From CAWUEX02 sp963921305 (GTDB lineage: Bacteria; Pseudomonadota; Alphaproteobacteria; Rhodospirillales; Rhodospirillaceae): a stretch of DNA of 64,000 nt. The position numbers and the translations under genes were made by a program. The notes beneath the pieces were generated by a model. It was given only the letters and a program-made list of their open reading frames with translations, did not search any database and was not told the origin of the DNA. The stretch covers positions 503,744 to 567,743 of the forward strand of contig CAWUEX030000003.1 of the NCBI GenBank assembly GCA_963921305.4, given 5' to 3'. Shown one piece after another: positions 30,477 through 40,001 of this stretch. How positions within the stretch are numbered: the stretch's first letter is position 1; the number at the start of each line of letters is the position of its first letter.

Positions 30477-30495
30477 CGGATCAGACGCTGATCCG
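30477..30495. repeat. Palindrome in the clpB leader
   Basis: CGGATCAG-ACG-CTGATCCG is a perfect 8-bp inverted repeat with a 3-nt loop, 35 bp before the clpB start codon. It could be an operator or an mRNA hairpin near the translation start. It does not match the CIRCE element. Confidence 0.5.
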
Positions 30496-30596
30496 GCACT
30501 GCAACTGCAAGGAATATTGGTTGCAACATGAATCGCTGCAAGAGGCGGCGGGCACTTTAATTGACGGTCTGCCCGAGCCAGGCCGAGAATATAGCG

Positions 30597-31121
30597 CTAC
30601 TCTGCCGCCTTTGATGCACCTTCGTCTGCGTCCGCCGTCTTCTTTGAGGGGCGTCCACGCCGGGGCTTTTTGTCCTGCTTGGGCTTTTTCTCTGCATCCG
30701 CGTCCGTGGTGACATTATCGCCGGCGGCGGCATCCTTTTGGCCCTGGCCTTCTCCGTTGGAGGAGTCGACTAGGTCAACTGGACCCTGATTGTTCCCGCC
30801 GCTTTGGACCGGGATGGGATCGCCGCCGGATGTGTCGGCATTCCCTGACCCATTCGCCCGGCGGCGCGCCTCTTGCTGTTCGTTGCGGGCATACACAACG
30901 CGGTAATAGTGATCGGCGTGCTGAAAATAGTTCTCTGCAGCGATGCGGTCTCCCTGCGAAGCCGCATCTCGCGCCAACGTAAGATATTTGTCCATTAATT
31001 GCTGAGCGTTGCCGCGATTGCGCCCCGTATTGGGATCGTAATTCCCGCCTCGCCCCTGAGATCGCTTTCCACCGCTGTTGCGGTTGCGACCCCGCCCCTT
31101 AGAACCGGATGACTTTGACAT
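30597..31121 (-). CDS. DUF4167 domain protein
   Basis: This 174-residue protein has a very basic, glycine- and arginine-rich start (SKGRGRNRNSGGKRSQGRGG). The conserved DUF4167 core follows at about residues 33-85, with GNAQQLMDKYLTLARDAASQ and ENYFQHADHYYRVV. The rest is a low-complexity acidic, then lysine-rich tail. The family is alphaproteobacterial and its function is unknown to me; the basic ends suggest RNA or ribosome contact, which is inference. It sits between prmC and clpB, its usual place in the class. Confidence 0.88.
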   Translation of the reverse strand: MSKSSGSKGRGRNRNSGGKRSQGRGGNYDPNTGRNRGNAQQLMDKYLTLARDAASQGDRIAAENYFQHADHYYRVVYARNEQQEARRRANGSGNADTSGGDPIPVQSGGNNQGPVDLVDSSNGEGQGQKDAAAGDNVTTDADAEKKPKQDKKPRRGRPSKKTADADEGASKAAE

Positions 31122-31352
31122 TGATGTCTGATGCCGAGTTGTTGGATCGAATTCCTTATTAGTTCAGCCATCGCCGCACGGGAAAGTGTCCCGATTCACG
31201 GCTCCCGTTGTTCGTCTTTTGGGAGTTGGCTGCGAACGGCCCCAGCCGTCCTAATCACCAAGCTTTCGTCTGCGCTGAAACCAGCACCGTCTGGTCGAAT
31301 GCCTTGGCTAGAACAGATGTTAATCAGGAAGAGTCCAATGTCCAACCTTTTT

Positions 31353-32207
31353 TTACGGCACTTTCGCTGAGATACAGCGATCCTGACCGGATAGGTCTTT
31401 ATGCGGCGTTATTTCGCGATATCCGGATTGCTCAAGCAGCTCGCACACGGGAGTGCTCTGGTCGTAGCCCACCTCGACGACAAACACGCCGCCGCACGCA
31501 ATCCTGTCCCGCGATTCGGGAATGAGGACGCGATAGGCAGCCAATCCGTCTTCACCAGCAAACAGAGCTAAGGCTGGATCGAAGTCCCGCACGTCACTGG
31601 GTAAGCCCCGCCCTTCGCCGCTGCGAATGTAGGGCGGATTGCTGACGATGAAATCAAAATTCCCTTGGAAGGCGGACAGCCAGTCCGATACGACGAATCT
31701 GGCGCGATCTGACAAGCCAAGCAGTTCCGCATTCTTGCCGGCCACCTGCAAAGCTTGGGGAGAGAAATCCAGTCCGACCCCGACGGTCGAGGTCCACTCG
31801 CTAAGCAGGGACAGTAAAATGCATCCTGACCCTGTTCCTGCATCCAAAATCAGTTTGGGTGGGCGGCCCTGCTCCGCCGCAATCTTCAACGCAACTTCGA
31901 CCACTGTTTCCGTATCCGGCCGCGGGTCCAGCGTATTGGCGTCGATCTGAAACGGCAGGCTCCAAAACTCGCGCTCGCCCAAGATTCGGCTCACCGGCTC
32001 ATGGTTCTGACGGCGTGAGATCAATTCGTTGAAAACGGATAGGTGATCCTCACTGATAGTGAGCTCCCCTTTGGTGACGAGTGAAGAGGCATCGTCATTG
32101 AGCACATGCGCAATCAAAATCCTGGCGTCCAGCCGCCCGGACTCGATCCCGGACTCAGCCAACTTTTGACAGGCGTCTTGCAGGACCTCTTGAAGCTGCC
32201 TGGCCAT
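31353..32207 (-). CDS. prmC: Release factor N5-glutamine methyltransferase PrmC
   Basis: This 284-residue enzyme methylates the glutamine of the GGQ motif in release factors RF1 and RF2. It has the helical N-terminal domain (about 1-85), with SRILGEREFW at its end. The SAM site is ILDAGTGSGCI at about 120-130, and the glutamine-binding motif NPPY lies at 190-193. The gene begins 16 bp after prfA, whose product is its substrate, and is followed by DUF4167 and clpB. The length is normal for the family. Confidence 0.95.
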   Translation of the reverse strand: MARQLQEVLQDACQKLAESGIESGRLDARILIAHVLNDDASSLVTKGELTISEDHLSVFNELISRRQNHEPVSRILGEREFWSLPFQIDANTLDPRPDTETVVEVALKIAAEQGRPPKLILDAGTGSGCILLSLLSEWTSTVGVGLDFSPQALQVAGKNAELLGLSDRARFVVSDWLSAFQGNFDFIVSNPPYIRSGEGRGLPSDVRDFDPALALFAGEDGLAAYRVLIPESRDRIACGGVFVVEVGYDQSTPVCELLEQSGYREITPHKDLSGQDRCISAKVP

Positions 32208-32223
32208 GGTTAAGCCTTCGGCA

Positions 32224-33303
32224 TCACCCGTTCATGGCCGCAAGCTTGGCCGCTTGATCTTCGGTGGCCAGTGCATCAACAAATTCATCTAGCGCACCAC
32301 CTTCCATCATGGCGTCAAGCTTGTAGAGCGTAAGGTTGATCCGGTGATCCGTGACCCGGCCCTGGGGAAAGTTATACGTTCTTATGCGCTCCGAGCGATC
32401 GCCACTGCCCACCTGATCCTTGCGATCCGCCGCCCGCGCCTGGTCTTTCTCAGCTTTGGCCTGATCGTACAACCGCGCGCGCAGAACCTTCATCGCCTTA
32501 GCCCGGTTTTTATGCTGGGATTTTTCATCCTGACACTGGACGACAATATTGGTGGGAATATGTGTGATACGCACGGCGCTATCCGTCTTATTGACGTGCT
32601 GCCCCCCTGCGCCCTGTGCCCGGTATGTATCGATACGTAAGTCTTTGGCATCGATCTCGATTTCAACGTCTTCAACTTCAGGCATGATCGCGACAGTGGC
32701 CGCGGACGTGTGAATGCGCCCGCCAGCCTCTGTGGTTGGCACACGTTGCACGCGGTGCACGCCCGATTCAAACTTCAGCCGGCCAAATACATCTTTCCCG
32801 GAGACATTGGCGATAGCCTCTTTAAAGCCGCCAATTCCGGTCTCACTGATGTCCATCACATCGAAACGCCACCCCTGGGACGAAGCGTACTTTTCGTACA
32901 TGCGGAAAAGATCCGCCGCGAATAGGGCTGCTTCCTCGCCGCCAGTACCCGCGCGGATTTCAAGAAGCGCATTCCGCGAGTCATCGGAGTCTTTCGGAAT
33001 AAGCATGAGTTGCAACTCATGCTCCAGGCCAGGCACCTGCGCCAGTAGTCCGGTAAGTTCTTCCTCAGCAAGCGCTTTCATTTCGCTGTCGCCCCCAGCC
33101 TCTTCAAGCAGCGCCTGGGCCTCTTCGATTTCTTGCCTGTGTCTTTCGACCTGCTGAATTTTTTCGACAATTGGGGTGAGCTCGGACAGCTCTTTCCCCA
33201 TCTCCGACATGGATTTGGAGTCGAGGTCCCGGTCTGTCGCCAAGCGCGACTGAAGTTCCTCGTGCCGCGCAACGATCTTGCTGAGACTTTCGTTCAGGCT
33301 CAT
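32224..33303 (-). CDS. prfA: Peptide chain release factor 1
   Basis: This 359-residue class I release factor ends translation at UAA and UAG. The start is the ATG at 33303 (MSLNESLSKI), because the longer frame overlaps hisS. The stop-codon recognition tripeptide P189-T190-T191 has the PxT form of RF1, followed by GRIHTSAATVAIMPE. The catalytic GGQ is at 233-235 in GAGGQHVNKTDSAVR. The basic C-terminal helix (KSQHKNRAKAM) and the remaining domain are complete. It lies 4 bp after hisS and 16 bp before prmC. An active RF1 is relevant to the in-frame TAG in the DUF1178 gene at 43241. Confidence 0.97.
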   Translation of the reverse strand: MSLNESLSKIVARHEELQSRLATDRDLDSKSMSEMGKELSELTPIVEKIQQVERHRQEIEEAQALLEEAGGDSEMKALAEEELTGLLAQVPGLEHELQLMLIPKDSDDSRNALLEIRAGTGGEEAALFAADLFRMYEKYASSQGWRFDVMDISETGIGGFKEAIANVSGKDVFGRLKFESGVHRVQRVPTTEAGGRIHTSAATVAIMPEVEDVEIEIDAKDLRIDTYRAQGAGGQHVNKTDSAVRITHIPTNIVVQCQDEKSQHKNRAKAMKVLRARLYDQAKAEKDQARAADRKDQVGSGDRSERIRTYNFPQGRVTDHRINLTLYKLDAMMEGGALDEFVDALATEDQAAKLAAMNG

Positions 33304-33307
33304 GAAT

Positions 33308-34570
33308 TCAAGACCCGGAGTCCAGGCTGGCCAAGGCTTCGACGAGTTCATCAAGCTTCACCTGGTCTTGCTGCCCGGTGTCGAGATCCCGCAATGAAAC
33401 AGACTGGCTTTTGAGCTCGTCCTCGCCCACCAACACGGCAGCCCGGGCATTGATTTTGTCTGCCCGCTTGAGACGGCGCTTCATATTTCCCGAATAGCCG
33501 AGGTCACACGTGTGCCCCGCCATCCGTATGTCATGTGCAATCGTCACAGCCTGGGATATGAGGTCGGGCGACACGGGTATGACCGCGACCGGCCTGGTTC
33601 GTTCATCGGTTCCAGGTGACAACAGAGAGAGTCTCTCGATACCAGCGGCCCATCCCACTGCCGGCGTCGACGGCCCTCCCATTTGCTCGACGAGCCCATC
33701 ATATCGTCCACCAGCAAGAACAGTGCCTTGGGCACCCAGCGACGTTGTCGTGAACTCAAAAGCAGTATGGCAATAATAGTCCAGGCCGCGCACGAGCCTT
33801 GGATTCTCTTGGTAGGAAATTCCCAGAGACGCAAGACCGGACTTCACCTCATCGAAGAACGCCGCGGACTCGGCGTTAAGGAAGTCCCCAAACTGCGGCG
33901 CATCGGCAACAATCGCTTTGTCTTGTTCCGATTTGGAGTCGAGTATGCGCATCGGATTTTTCACCAGCCGTTCGCGGCTGTCCTCTGATAGCCCATTTTT
34001 GTGATTCGAAAAGAATTTAACGAGGGCCTCGCGGTACGCCTCGCGGCTTGACGAATCGCCGAGAGAATTGATTTCAAGCGTCACGTGTTCAGCCAATCCA
34101 AGCTCGGACAACAGCTGGGACGCCAGCGCGATTACCTCGATATCGGCAATGGGTGTGTCCGGCCCAACGAGCTCAACACCGATTTGGTGAAACTGCCGCT
34201 GCCGGCCTTTTTGAGGCCGTTCATGCCGAAACATAGGACCGGCGTAGAACGCTTTCCAAGGCAGGTGCTGGGCCATGCCGTTGGAAATGAAGGCGCGTGC
34301 AACACCCGCTGTGCCCTCGGGCCGTAATGTGATGCTCTCCCCGCCGTTCGTTTCAAAGGTGTACATCTCCTTGGTCACGATGTCGGACGTGTCTCCTAGG
34401 GTGCGGGAAAACACATCGGTAAACTCGAAGATTGGGGTCGCGATTTCCTCGAACCCGTACAAACCCGCAACCCGGCGTGCGGCGTCAACCACAGCGCGAT
34501 GCTTGGCATGGTCTTCCGCAAGCAGGTCATGAGTTCCACGAACGGGTTGCAATCCAGACACGATCAGCAC
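33308..34570 (-). CDS. hisS: Histidyl-tRNA synthetase
   Basis: This 420-residue class II aminoacyl-tRNA synthetase charges tRNA-His. The N-terminal LQPVRGTHDLL, motif 2 (MFRHERPQKGRQRQFHQIG) and the histidine-binding motif LVRGLDYYCHTAFEF are present, followed by the C-terminal anticodon-binding domain (about 330-410). The start is a GTG at 34570; another in-frame GTG lies at 34561, and the weak AGAAGG upstream does not settle the choice. It is the first gene of the hisS-prfA-prmC-DUF4167-clpB array and lies 33 bp after ispG. Confidence 0.96.
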   Translation of the reverse strand: MLIVSGLQPVRGTHDLLAEDHAKHRAVVDAARRVAGLYGFEEIATPIFEFTDVFSRTLGDTSDIVTKEMYTFETNGGESITLRPEGTAGVARAFISNGMAQHLPWKAFYAGPMFRHERPQKGRQRQFHQIGVELVGPDTPIADIEVIALASQLLSELGLAEHVTLEINSLGDSSSREAYREALVKFFSNHKNGLSEDSRERLVKNPMRILDSKSEQDKAIVADAPQFGDFLNAESAAFFDEVKSGLASLGISYQENPRLVRGLDYYCHTAFEFTTTSLGAQGTVLAGGRYDGLVEQMGGPSTPAVGWAAGIERLSLLSPGTDERTRPVAVIPVSPDLISQAVTIAHDIRMAGHTCDLGYSGNMKRRLKRADKINARAAVLVGEDELKSQSVSLRDLDTGQQDQVKLDELVEALASLDSGS

Positions 34571-34603
34571 AAACCTTCTAATGGTTGGGTGAGATGCTAG
34601 CCG

Positions 34604-35743
34604 CTACTCGGCGGCGCGTGTGCCGGCAGGATCGCCTTCGGTAGCCGCTGCAGCCTCGATCTCTTGCGCCCTCTTTTCGATCAAGGCGACGAGATGGTCA
34701 ATCTTCTTGTCATCGGTGATGTTGTGATCGGCGAAACCGGAGACGTACACCTTGTGAGCGCCGTTTCCGCCGCCGGTAATGCCGAAATCGGTCAGCTTCG
34801 CCTCACCGGGACCGTTGACCACGCAGCCAATGATGGAAAGAGACATCGATGTCGAAATATGCGACAGGCGCGCCTCAAGGGTTTCGACCGTTTTGATGAC
34901 ATCGAAGCCCTGGCGAGCACAAGATGGGCACGACACAATTCGAACGCCACGATGGCGCAAATCCAAGGCCTTCAATATTTCGAAACCGGCTTTTATTTCC
35001 TCGACCGGATCCGCCGACAACGACACCCGTATGGTATCGCCGATACCGGCCCAGAGCAGATTGCCAATCCCGATGGCGGATTTCACGGTCCCAGTGCGCA
35101 GCCCGCCAGCCTCTGTGATGCCTAGGTGAAGCGGGTAGTCGCATTGGTCTGCGAGTGATTGGTAGGCCGCAACCGCCAAAAAGACGTCCGACGCCTTCAC
35201 GCTGATTTTAAAATCAAGAAAGTCGTGATCCTCAAGAATGCCCGCATGAAACAAAGCGCTCTCGACGAGTGCCTCAGGATTAGGTTCTCCATATTTTTCG
35301 AGCAAATGGCGTTCGAGACTACCCGCGTTCACGCCAATGCGGATACTGCACCCATGATCTTTCGCCGCATTCACGACATCTCTGACACGGTCTGCAGACC
35401 CGATGTTGCCCGGATTGATGCGCAGGCACGCCGCCCCCGCTTTCGCAGCTTCAATCGCGCGCTGATGATGGAAATGAATATCAGCGACGATAGGCACATC
35501 AACCGATGCGACGATCTTTTCTAGGGCCGCTGTCGCGTCTTTGTCTGGACAGGAGACACGGACGATATCTGCTCCAGCTTCCTCCAAGCCTTTAATCTGC
35601 CGGACAGTCGCGTCAACGTCTGACGTGACTGTGTTGGTCATTGATTGCACCGTGATGGGCGCCTCACCTCCGACGGGCACTTTGCCGACAAAAATCTGCC
35701 GTGATGTGCGGCGAACGATATCTCTGTAGGGCCTAAGACTCAT
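34604..35743 (-). CDS. ispG: 4-hydroxy-3-methylbut-2-en-1-yl diphosphate synthase IspG
   Basis: This 379-residue iron-sulfur enzyme converts methylerythritol cyclodiphosphate to HMBPP in the MEP isoprenoid pathway. The TIM-barrel part (about 1-260) shows PITVQSMTNT and CLRINPGNIG. The 4Fe-4S ligands are C272 and C275 in SCPSCARQG, C307 in GCVVNGPGEA, and E314, as in the E. coli enzyme. The start ATG at 35743 fits the usual length. The C-terminus ends in an alanine/glutamate-rich tail. It lies between the RodZ-like gene and hisS on the same strand. Confidence 0.97.
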   Translation of the reverse strand: MSLRPYRDIVRRTSRQIFVGKVPVGGEAPITVQSMTNTVTSDVDATVRQIKGLEEAGADIVRVSCPDKDATAALEKIVASVDVPIVADIHFHHQRAIEAAKAGAACLRINPGNIGSADRVRDVVNAAKDHGCSIRIGVNAGSLERHLLEKYGEPNPEALVESALFHAGILEDHDFLDFKISVKASDVFLAVAAYQSLADQCDYPLHLGITEAGGLRTGTVKSAIGIGNLLWAGIGDTIRVSLSADPVEEIKAGFEILKALDLRHRGVRIVSCPSCARQGFDVIKTVETLEARLSHISTSMSLSIIGCVVNGPGEAKLTDFGITGGGNGAHKVYVSGFADHNITDDKKIDHLVALIEKRAQEIEAAAATEGDPAGTRAAE

Positions 35744-35827
35744 TTTAAGTCCGGAGAAAAAGGGCAGTTGCGGCGGTTATAACCAATTAGACGGTCAAGC
35801 AACAGAGCTGCCGCCAGACCAAGCACG

Positions 35828-37366
35828 TCAGCCGGACGTTAAGCCGGCCCGGAGACTATCTGCATTGAGGGGCACACCGCGGCGCACAACACCCTCATTG
35901 CCCAGCGGCGGCGCCAGATCGCCGCCTATGAACACATCTAACCCACCAGCGTTTCCGGTCATCAGGGTCAGGCCCTCACGGTCAGGCACCCGGTACACCT
36001 CGCCTTTACGCAAGAGACGTGTGAGCAGCAGATCGTTGCCGTCACGCACCTGGATCCAGCTGTCCGACTTCGCCCGCAACTCAATCACGAGATTGCCGTC
36101 ATCGGCGGACGCCACCTGCACGGACTCGGTTTCGCCCGGATCGATCTCGGATGAAGAAGCGGACTGTTCAGAGATTTCTTCGGCAGTGGCATCGTCCTGG
36201 GTAGCTTCAGCATCTGCCACGGCGGTTTGGGTGTCGGACACGGTGGGCGGACTTGCCGGTTCTTCAATACCGTCCGCCACGACGGGCGATGCGTCTTCCG
36301 GTTCAGCCGGCGCGACCGAACGTTCGGGTGTTGAATCTGGTGCGGCCTGAAGCGCGGAGACTTCGACTTGCACCTCAGGCTCGATCGCCTGAACTGGCTC
36401 GGCGATCTCGGATTGGGGCGCTTCGGTGTCCGGTATGACAACCGCGGACGCCACTTCGGATGCTGCGGGCGCCTCCCCGTCAACATTAACAGGCTCCTCG
36501 GATATCGCGGCCGGCGGTGGCGCCGGGACTTCGGCCTCAGTGGGCGAGTCTATGTTTTCGAGGTCGGCAGCTTCTGTCACTGCGACGGGGTCACTTACCT
36601 CGTCAGCCACCATGGGACCGGTTACAAGGGCAATCTCTTGATCAGCCACTTCTTCAGTGGTCTGGGCTGGCAGTATTTCCGCGTCCGCGTTGGAGCTGGT
36701 CTCGGCTTGAGGTGGTTCCGGCGCAGCAGCTTGAGACGCGATAGCGGGCTCAGGGTCCGCAGCGGCGGCGACCTCAACTTCAGCCTCTGACTCACCTTCG
36801 CCCATCGCCAGCGCGTCCGGCGAACTCGCCCCATCGATGAGAACCGCGAGCCGTTCGGGCACTTCCTGTATGAGGTCGACCGCTGTCCGCTCATTATTCG
36901 TGAATACAAACCAACCACTGTACACGAACATTCCAAGAGCCACGGCGATGGCCAAAAGGCTGCCGTTGGGAAGGCCGCTTTCGACATTGTGTACAGAGAA
37001 CTCGAAACGCGTGGGCGTGACCGCGCCGCTCATTTCGTCACGCAGGCGCCTTACGACTGCGTCGCCGTCAAGACCCAGGTAATCGGCGTAGGCTCTGACG
37101 AAACCGATCGAGTACGCGGTACCGGGCAAATCCTCAAAACGGCTGTCCTCAATCGCGACAAGGTATCCGTAACGGATCTTAAGAATACGGGCGATCTCTT
37201 GAAGGTCGCCTCCGGCCCGCATCCGTGTCGCACACAAAAGTGCGCCAATGTGATCCGCTTGAACAGGGTCTTCGGCATAACTTGCGTTGGAGACCAGTTC
37301 ACCATCAGCCTGATCCACAGAGTCAGAACCGGCGTGAATGCCGCGAAAGGGGTCTGATTTATTCAA
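35828..37366 (-). CDS. RodZ-like protein: helix-turn-helix, membrane span, long acidic linker, DUF4115
   Basis: This 512-residue protein has the RodZ plan. A cytoplasmic HTH domain (about residues 37-110) shows LQEIARILKIRYGYLVAIED and GFVRAYADYLGL. A single membrane span follows at about 135-155, then a linker of roughly 260 residues rich in alanine, proline and glutamate, and a C-terminal DUF4115 domain (WIQVRDGNDLLLTRLL to DVFIGGDLAPPLG). RodZ links the MreB cytoskeleton to the cell wall machinery. The linker is unusually long for the family. The only available start is a TTG at 37366 without a strong ribosome binding site. It lies 84 bp upstream of ispG on the same strand, a frequent pairing. 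Confidence 0.85.
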   Translation of the reverse strand: MNKSDPFRGIHAGSDSVDQADGELVSNASYAEDPVQADHIGALLCATRMRAGGDLQEIARILKIRYGYLVAIEDSRFEDLPGTAYSIGFVRAYADYLGLDGDAVVRRLRDEMSGAVTPTRFEFSVHNVESGLPNGSLLAIAVALGMFVYSGWFVFTNNERTAVDLIQEVPERLAVLIDGASSPDALAMGEGESEAEVEVAAAADPEPAIASQAAAPEPPQAETSSNADAEILPAQTTEEVADQEIALVTGPMVADEVSDPVAVTEAADLENIDSPTEAEVPAPPPAAISEEPVNVDGEAPAASEVASAVVIPDTEAPQSEIAEPVQAIEPEVQVEVSALQAAPDSTPERSVAPAEPEDASPVVADGIEEPASPPTVSDTQTAVADAEATQDDATAEEISEQSASSSEIDPGETESVQVASADDGNLVIELRAKSDSWIQVRDGNDLLLTRLLRKGEVYRVPDREGLTLMTGNAGGLDVFIGGDLAPPLGNEGVVRRGVPLNADSLRAGLTSG

Positions 37367-37573
37367 TGGTGACTCTACGGCTCAACCAGGTATTGGAGCG
37401 AAACTGCCCAGGAAATGCCCTCAACAAACGAGAGGGGCGGACTCAGAACATACGCCAACTGTTGAGGGAAAAGTGTACCATATTGATTCTATTAGAACAA
37501 ATGCAGCCCGTGGCGGATGGCGCCCGCGCAGACAGGGTTGAAGTCGAAACCGATAGGGGTACGGAAGACCCCG

Positions 37574-38596
37574 TCAGGGACGTCTTTTGGAGAGCGCCGT
37601 ATTAGCCTGATCAACGATCTCACTGATGATTTCGGCAGTGGACTGCTCTTGAGTCACCATCCCGACGCTTTGCCCCGCCATAAGGGACCCGCGTTCGATG
37701 TCACCATCGATCACAGCCCGCCGCAGGGCGCCGGCCCAGAAGTGCTCGATCTCCAACTGCGCCTGCTTTTGATCCACTTCACCCGCAGTGAACTTTTCGA
37801 TCACGGCGCGCTGAGTGGCCAAGAATTCTTCTGTTCCTGCATTCGCCAGCGCACGTACCGGAATGACCGGAAACCGTTTGTCTAGTTGTATCGTGACGAC
37901 TGCATCTCGCGCGTTGCCCTTGATAAAGGCTTTCTTGAATAACGGATGCGCAATGCTCTCATGGGCACAGACGAAGCGCGTTCCCATTTGAACGCCGGCG
38001 GCACCCATATCAAGATAGTTGACGATGGCTTCGCCCCGCCCAATTCCGCCCGCGACAAAAACCGGCAGGTCAGCCGCCTGCGGCAAGATCTCTTGCGCCA
38101 ACACACTTGTCGCCACCGGGCCAATGTGACCACCGGCCTCACTGCCCTCAATGACCAGCGCGTCGGCGCCCATTTTTGTCAACCGCTTGGCGATCACCAC
38201 CGCAGGTGCAAAACAAATAACCTGAGCGCCGTGATCTTTCACGGCCGTGATCGCCTTCGACGACGGCAACCCCCCAGCCAAAACCACATGAGACACCTTG
38301 TTCGCGCCGCACACGTCGATGAGGGCGTCGAGATCAGGGTGCATGGTGATCAGATTGACGCCGAACGGCTTGGTGGTCAGGGCTTGTGTTGCTTTTATTT
38401 CATCGTCCAGCAGATCAGGCGTCATTGACCCGCAGGCGATGACACCGAAGCCGCCGGCATTGGAAATAGCCGCCACCAGGTTCCGCTCCGACACCCAGGT
38501 CATGGCACCGCCCAGGATGGCGTACTCGCACCCCAGGAAATCTGTCCCTTTTTTCCAGAGAGCCTGAAGGGTTTCTGACGGCGGCATAGGGGTCAT
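37574..38596 (-). CDS. Nitronate monooxygenase family flavoprotein
   Basis: This 340-residue FMN enzyme belongs to the nitronate monooxygenase / 2-nitropropane dioxygenase family. The start is the ATG at 38596, just after lysC ends; the longer frame begins with a TTG inside lysC. A TIM barrel is visible, with ILGGAMTWVS at the N-terminus, FGVNLITMHPDLD, and the catalytic-histidine motif EGSEAGGHIGP. The phosphate-binding strands VFVAGGIGRGEA and AGVQMGTRFV follow. Family members oxidise alkyl nitronates or, in some cases, act as enoyl reductases (FabK); here the former is more likely. It appears to be co-transcribed with lysC. Confidence 0.88.
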   Translation of the reverse strand: MTPMPPSETLQALWKKGTDFLGCEYAILGGAMTWVSERNLVAAISNAGGFGVIACGSMTPDLLDDEIKATQALTTKPFGVNLITMHPDLDALIDVCGANKVSHVVLAGGLPSSKAITAVKDHGAQVICFAPAVVIAKRLTKMGADALVIEGSEAGGHIGPVATSVLAQEILPQAADLPVFVAGGIGRGEAIVNYLDMGAAGVQMGTRFVCAHESIAHPLFKKAFIKGNARDAVVTIQLDKRFPVIPVRALANAGTEEFLATQRAVIEKFTAGEVDQKQAQLEIEHFWAGALRRAVIDGDIERGSLMAGQSVGMVTQEQSTAEIISEIVDQANTALSKRRP

Positions 38597-38607
38597 TGGA
38601 GCCACGT

Positions 38608-39819
38608 TCAAGCCGCGTCCAACTCGAACGCCGTGTGAAGCGAGCGCAAGGCGAGCTCCGTGTACTCCTCGGCAATAAGCACACTGACCTTGATCTCTGA
38701 CGTGGAGATCACCTGAATATTGATGCCCTTGTCCGCCAGCGCTTTGAACATGGTCTTGGCGACACCGGCATGAGACCGCATCCCAACACCAATCACCGAC
38801 ACCTTAACGACTTCGCCGTCGGTCTGAAGGTCCCTGAACTTGATGTCCGAGGCGGAGGTCACCGCTTGTTTGGCGCGGTCCAGATCACCGCGGCCGACCG
38901 TAAACGTGACATCGGTCGTGCCGTCTTCCGACACGTTCTGGACGATCATGTCGATATTTATATTGGCGTCAGCCAACGAGCCGAAAATTGACGCAGCTAT
39001 GCCGGGCCGGTCTTCAACACTGATCAGCGTCACCTTCGCTTCATCCCGGCTATAGGCAATGCCGCTCACGACTTCCTGTTCCACGATTTCTTCCTCGTCA
39101 CACACCAGGGTTCCTGGCTCTTCCTTGAATGATGACAAAACCTGCAGGCGCACATGATGGTTCATCGCCAATTCTACAGAGCGGGTCTGCAGCACTTTGG
39201 CACCGAGCGATGCCATCTCCAGCATTTCTTCATACGTGATCTTATCGAGCTTGCGCGCAGCCGGAACGATACGGGGATCAGTCGTGTACACACCGTCGAC
39301 GTCCGTATAGATGTCACACCTGTCCGCCTTCAGCGCAGCAGCCAACGCAACAGCCGTCGTATCTGAACCGCCCCGCCCGAGGGTCGTGACCCTGCGGTCC
39401 TCTCCGACGCCCTGAAACCCGGGCACCACAGCAACCTGGCCAGAAGTGAGACGCTCAATGAGTCCTTGCGTCTCTATCGATTGAACCCGCGCCTTGCCAT
39501 GAACGCCGTCGGTCCGCACGGGAATTTGCCATCCCAGCCAAGAGCGCGCATCAACGCCCAGCGCCTGCAGGGCCATCGCCAGTAATCCGCTGGTGACCTG
39601 TTCGCCCGTTGAAACGACGACGTCATATTCCCGCGCGTCATGCATCGGTGCGATGTCGGAGCAATACTCAACCAGCTGATTGGTCACGCCAGCCATCGCG
39701 GAGACGACCACGGCAACTTCATTCCCCGCATCAACCTCTGCCTTGACGCGTTCGGCGACCGCTCTGATCCGGTCTAGATCGGCGACAGACGTCCCGCCAA
39801 ATTTTTGCACAATCCGCAT
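38608..39819 (-). CDS. lysC: Aspartate kinase
   Basis: This 403-residue enzyme makes aspartyl phosphate, the first step to lysine, methionine, threonine and diaminopimelate. The N-terminal kinase domain shows VQKFGGTSVAD, VVVSAMAGVTNQL, LGRGGSDTTAVALA and DVDGVYTTDPR. Two C-terminal ACT domains (about 265-400) would bind the feedback effector, with ISVEDRPGIAASIF and VGVGMRSHAGVAKTMF. The length matches the single-function alphaproteobacterial form. It is divergent from ubiG, a standard pairing in this class. Confidence 0.97.
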   Translation of the reverse strand: MRIVQKFGGTSVADLDRIRAVAERVKAEVDAGNEVAVVVSAMAGVTNQLVEYCSDIAPMHDAREYDVVVSTGEQVTSGLLAMALQALGVDARSWLGWQIPVRTDGVHGKARVQSIETQGLIERLTSGQVAVVPGFQGVGEDRRVTTLGRGGSDTTAVALAAALKADRCDIYTDVDGVYTTDPRIVPAARKLDKITYEEMLEMASLGAKVLQTRSVELAMNHHVRLQVLSSFKEEPGTLVCDEEEIVEQEVVSGIAYSRDEAKVTLISVEDRPGIAASIFGSLADANINIDMIVQNVSEDGTTDVTFTVGRGDLDRAKQAVTSASDIKFRDLQTDGEVVKVSVIGVGMRSHAGVAKTMFKALADKGINIQVISTSEIKVSVLIAEEYTELALRSLHTAFELDAA

Positions 39820-40001
39820 GTATCAACCTATCAGAGCAGCAGGCTCACCTGCGCCAGGCCCGCAATTTGTCGAGGGCGCCCAATGGCCCAGCAGAACTCG
39901 TGACCTCGGGCGTGTGAGTTTGCTATGGATGACGTTCGGCCCATCCGAGTCCCAGGCCGCCGTATACATACTGAAACGCCCCAATGGAGGAAAGACGCAA
40001 T

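Noticed and set aside
30477..30495. clpB leader palindrome as a CIRCE element
   Set aside because: CIRCE is TTAGCACTC-N9-GAGTGCTAA; neither the sequence nor the loop length fits.
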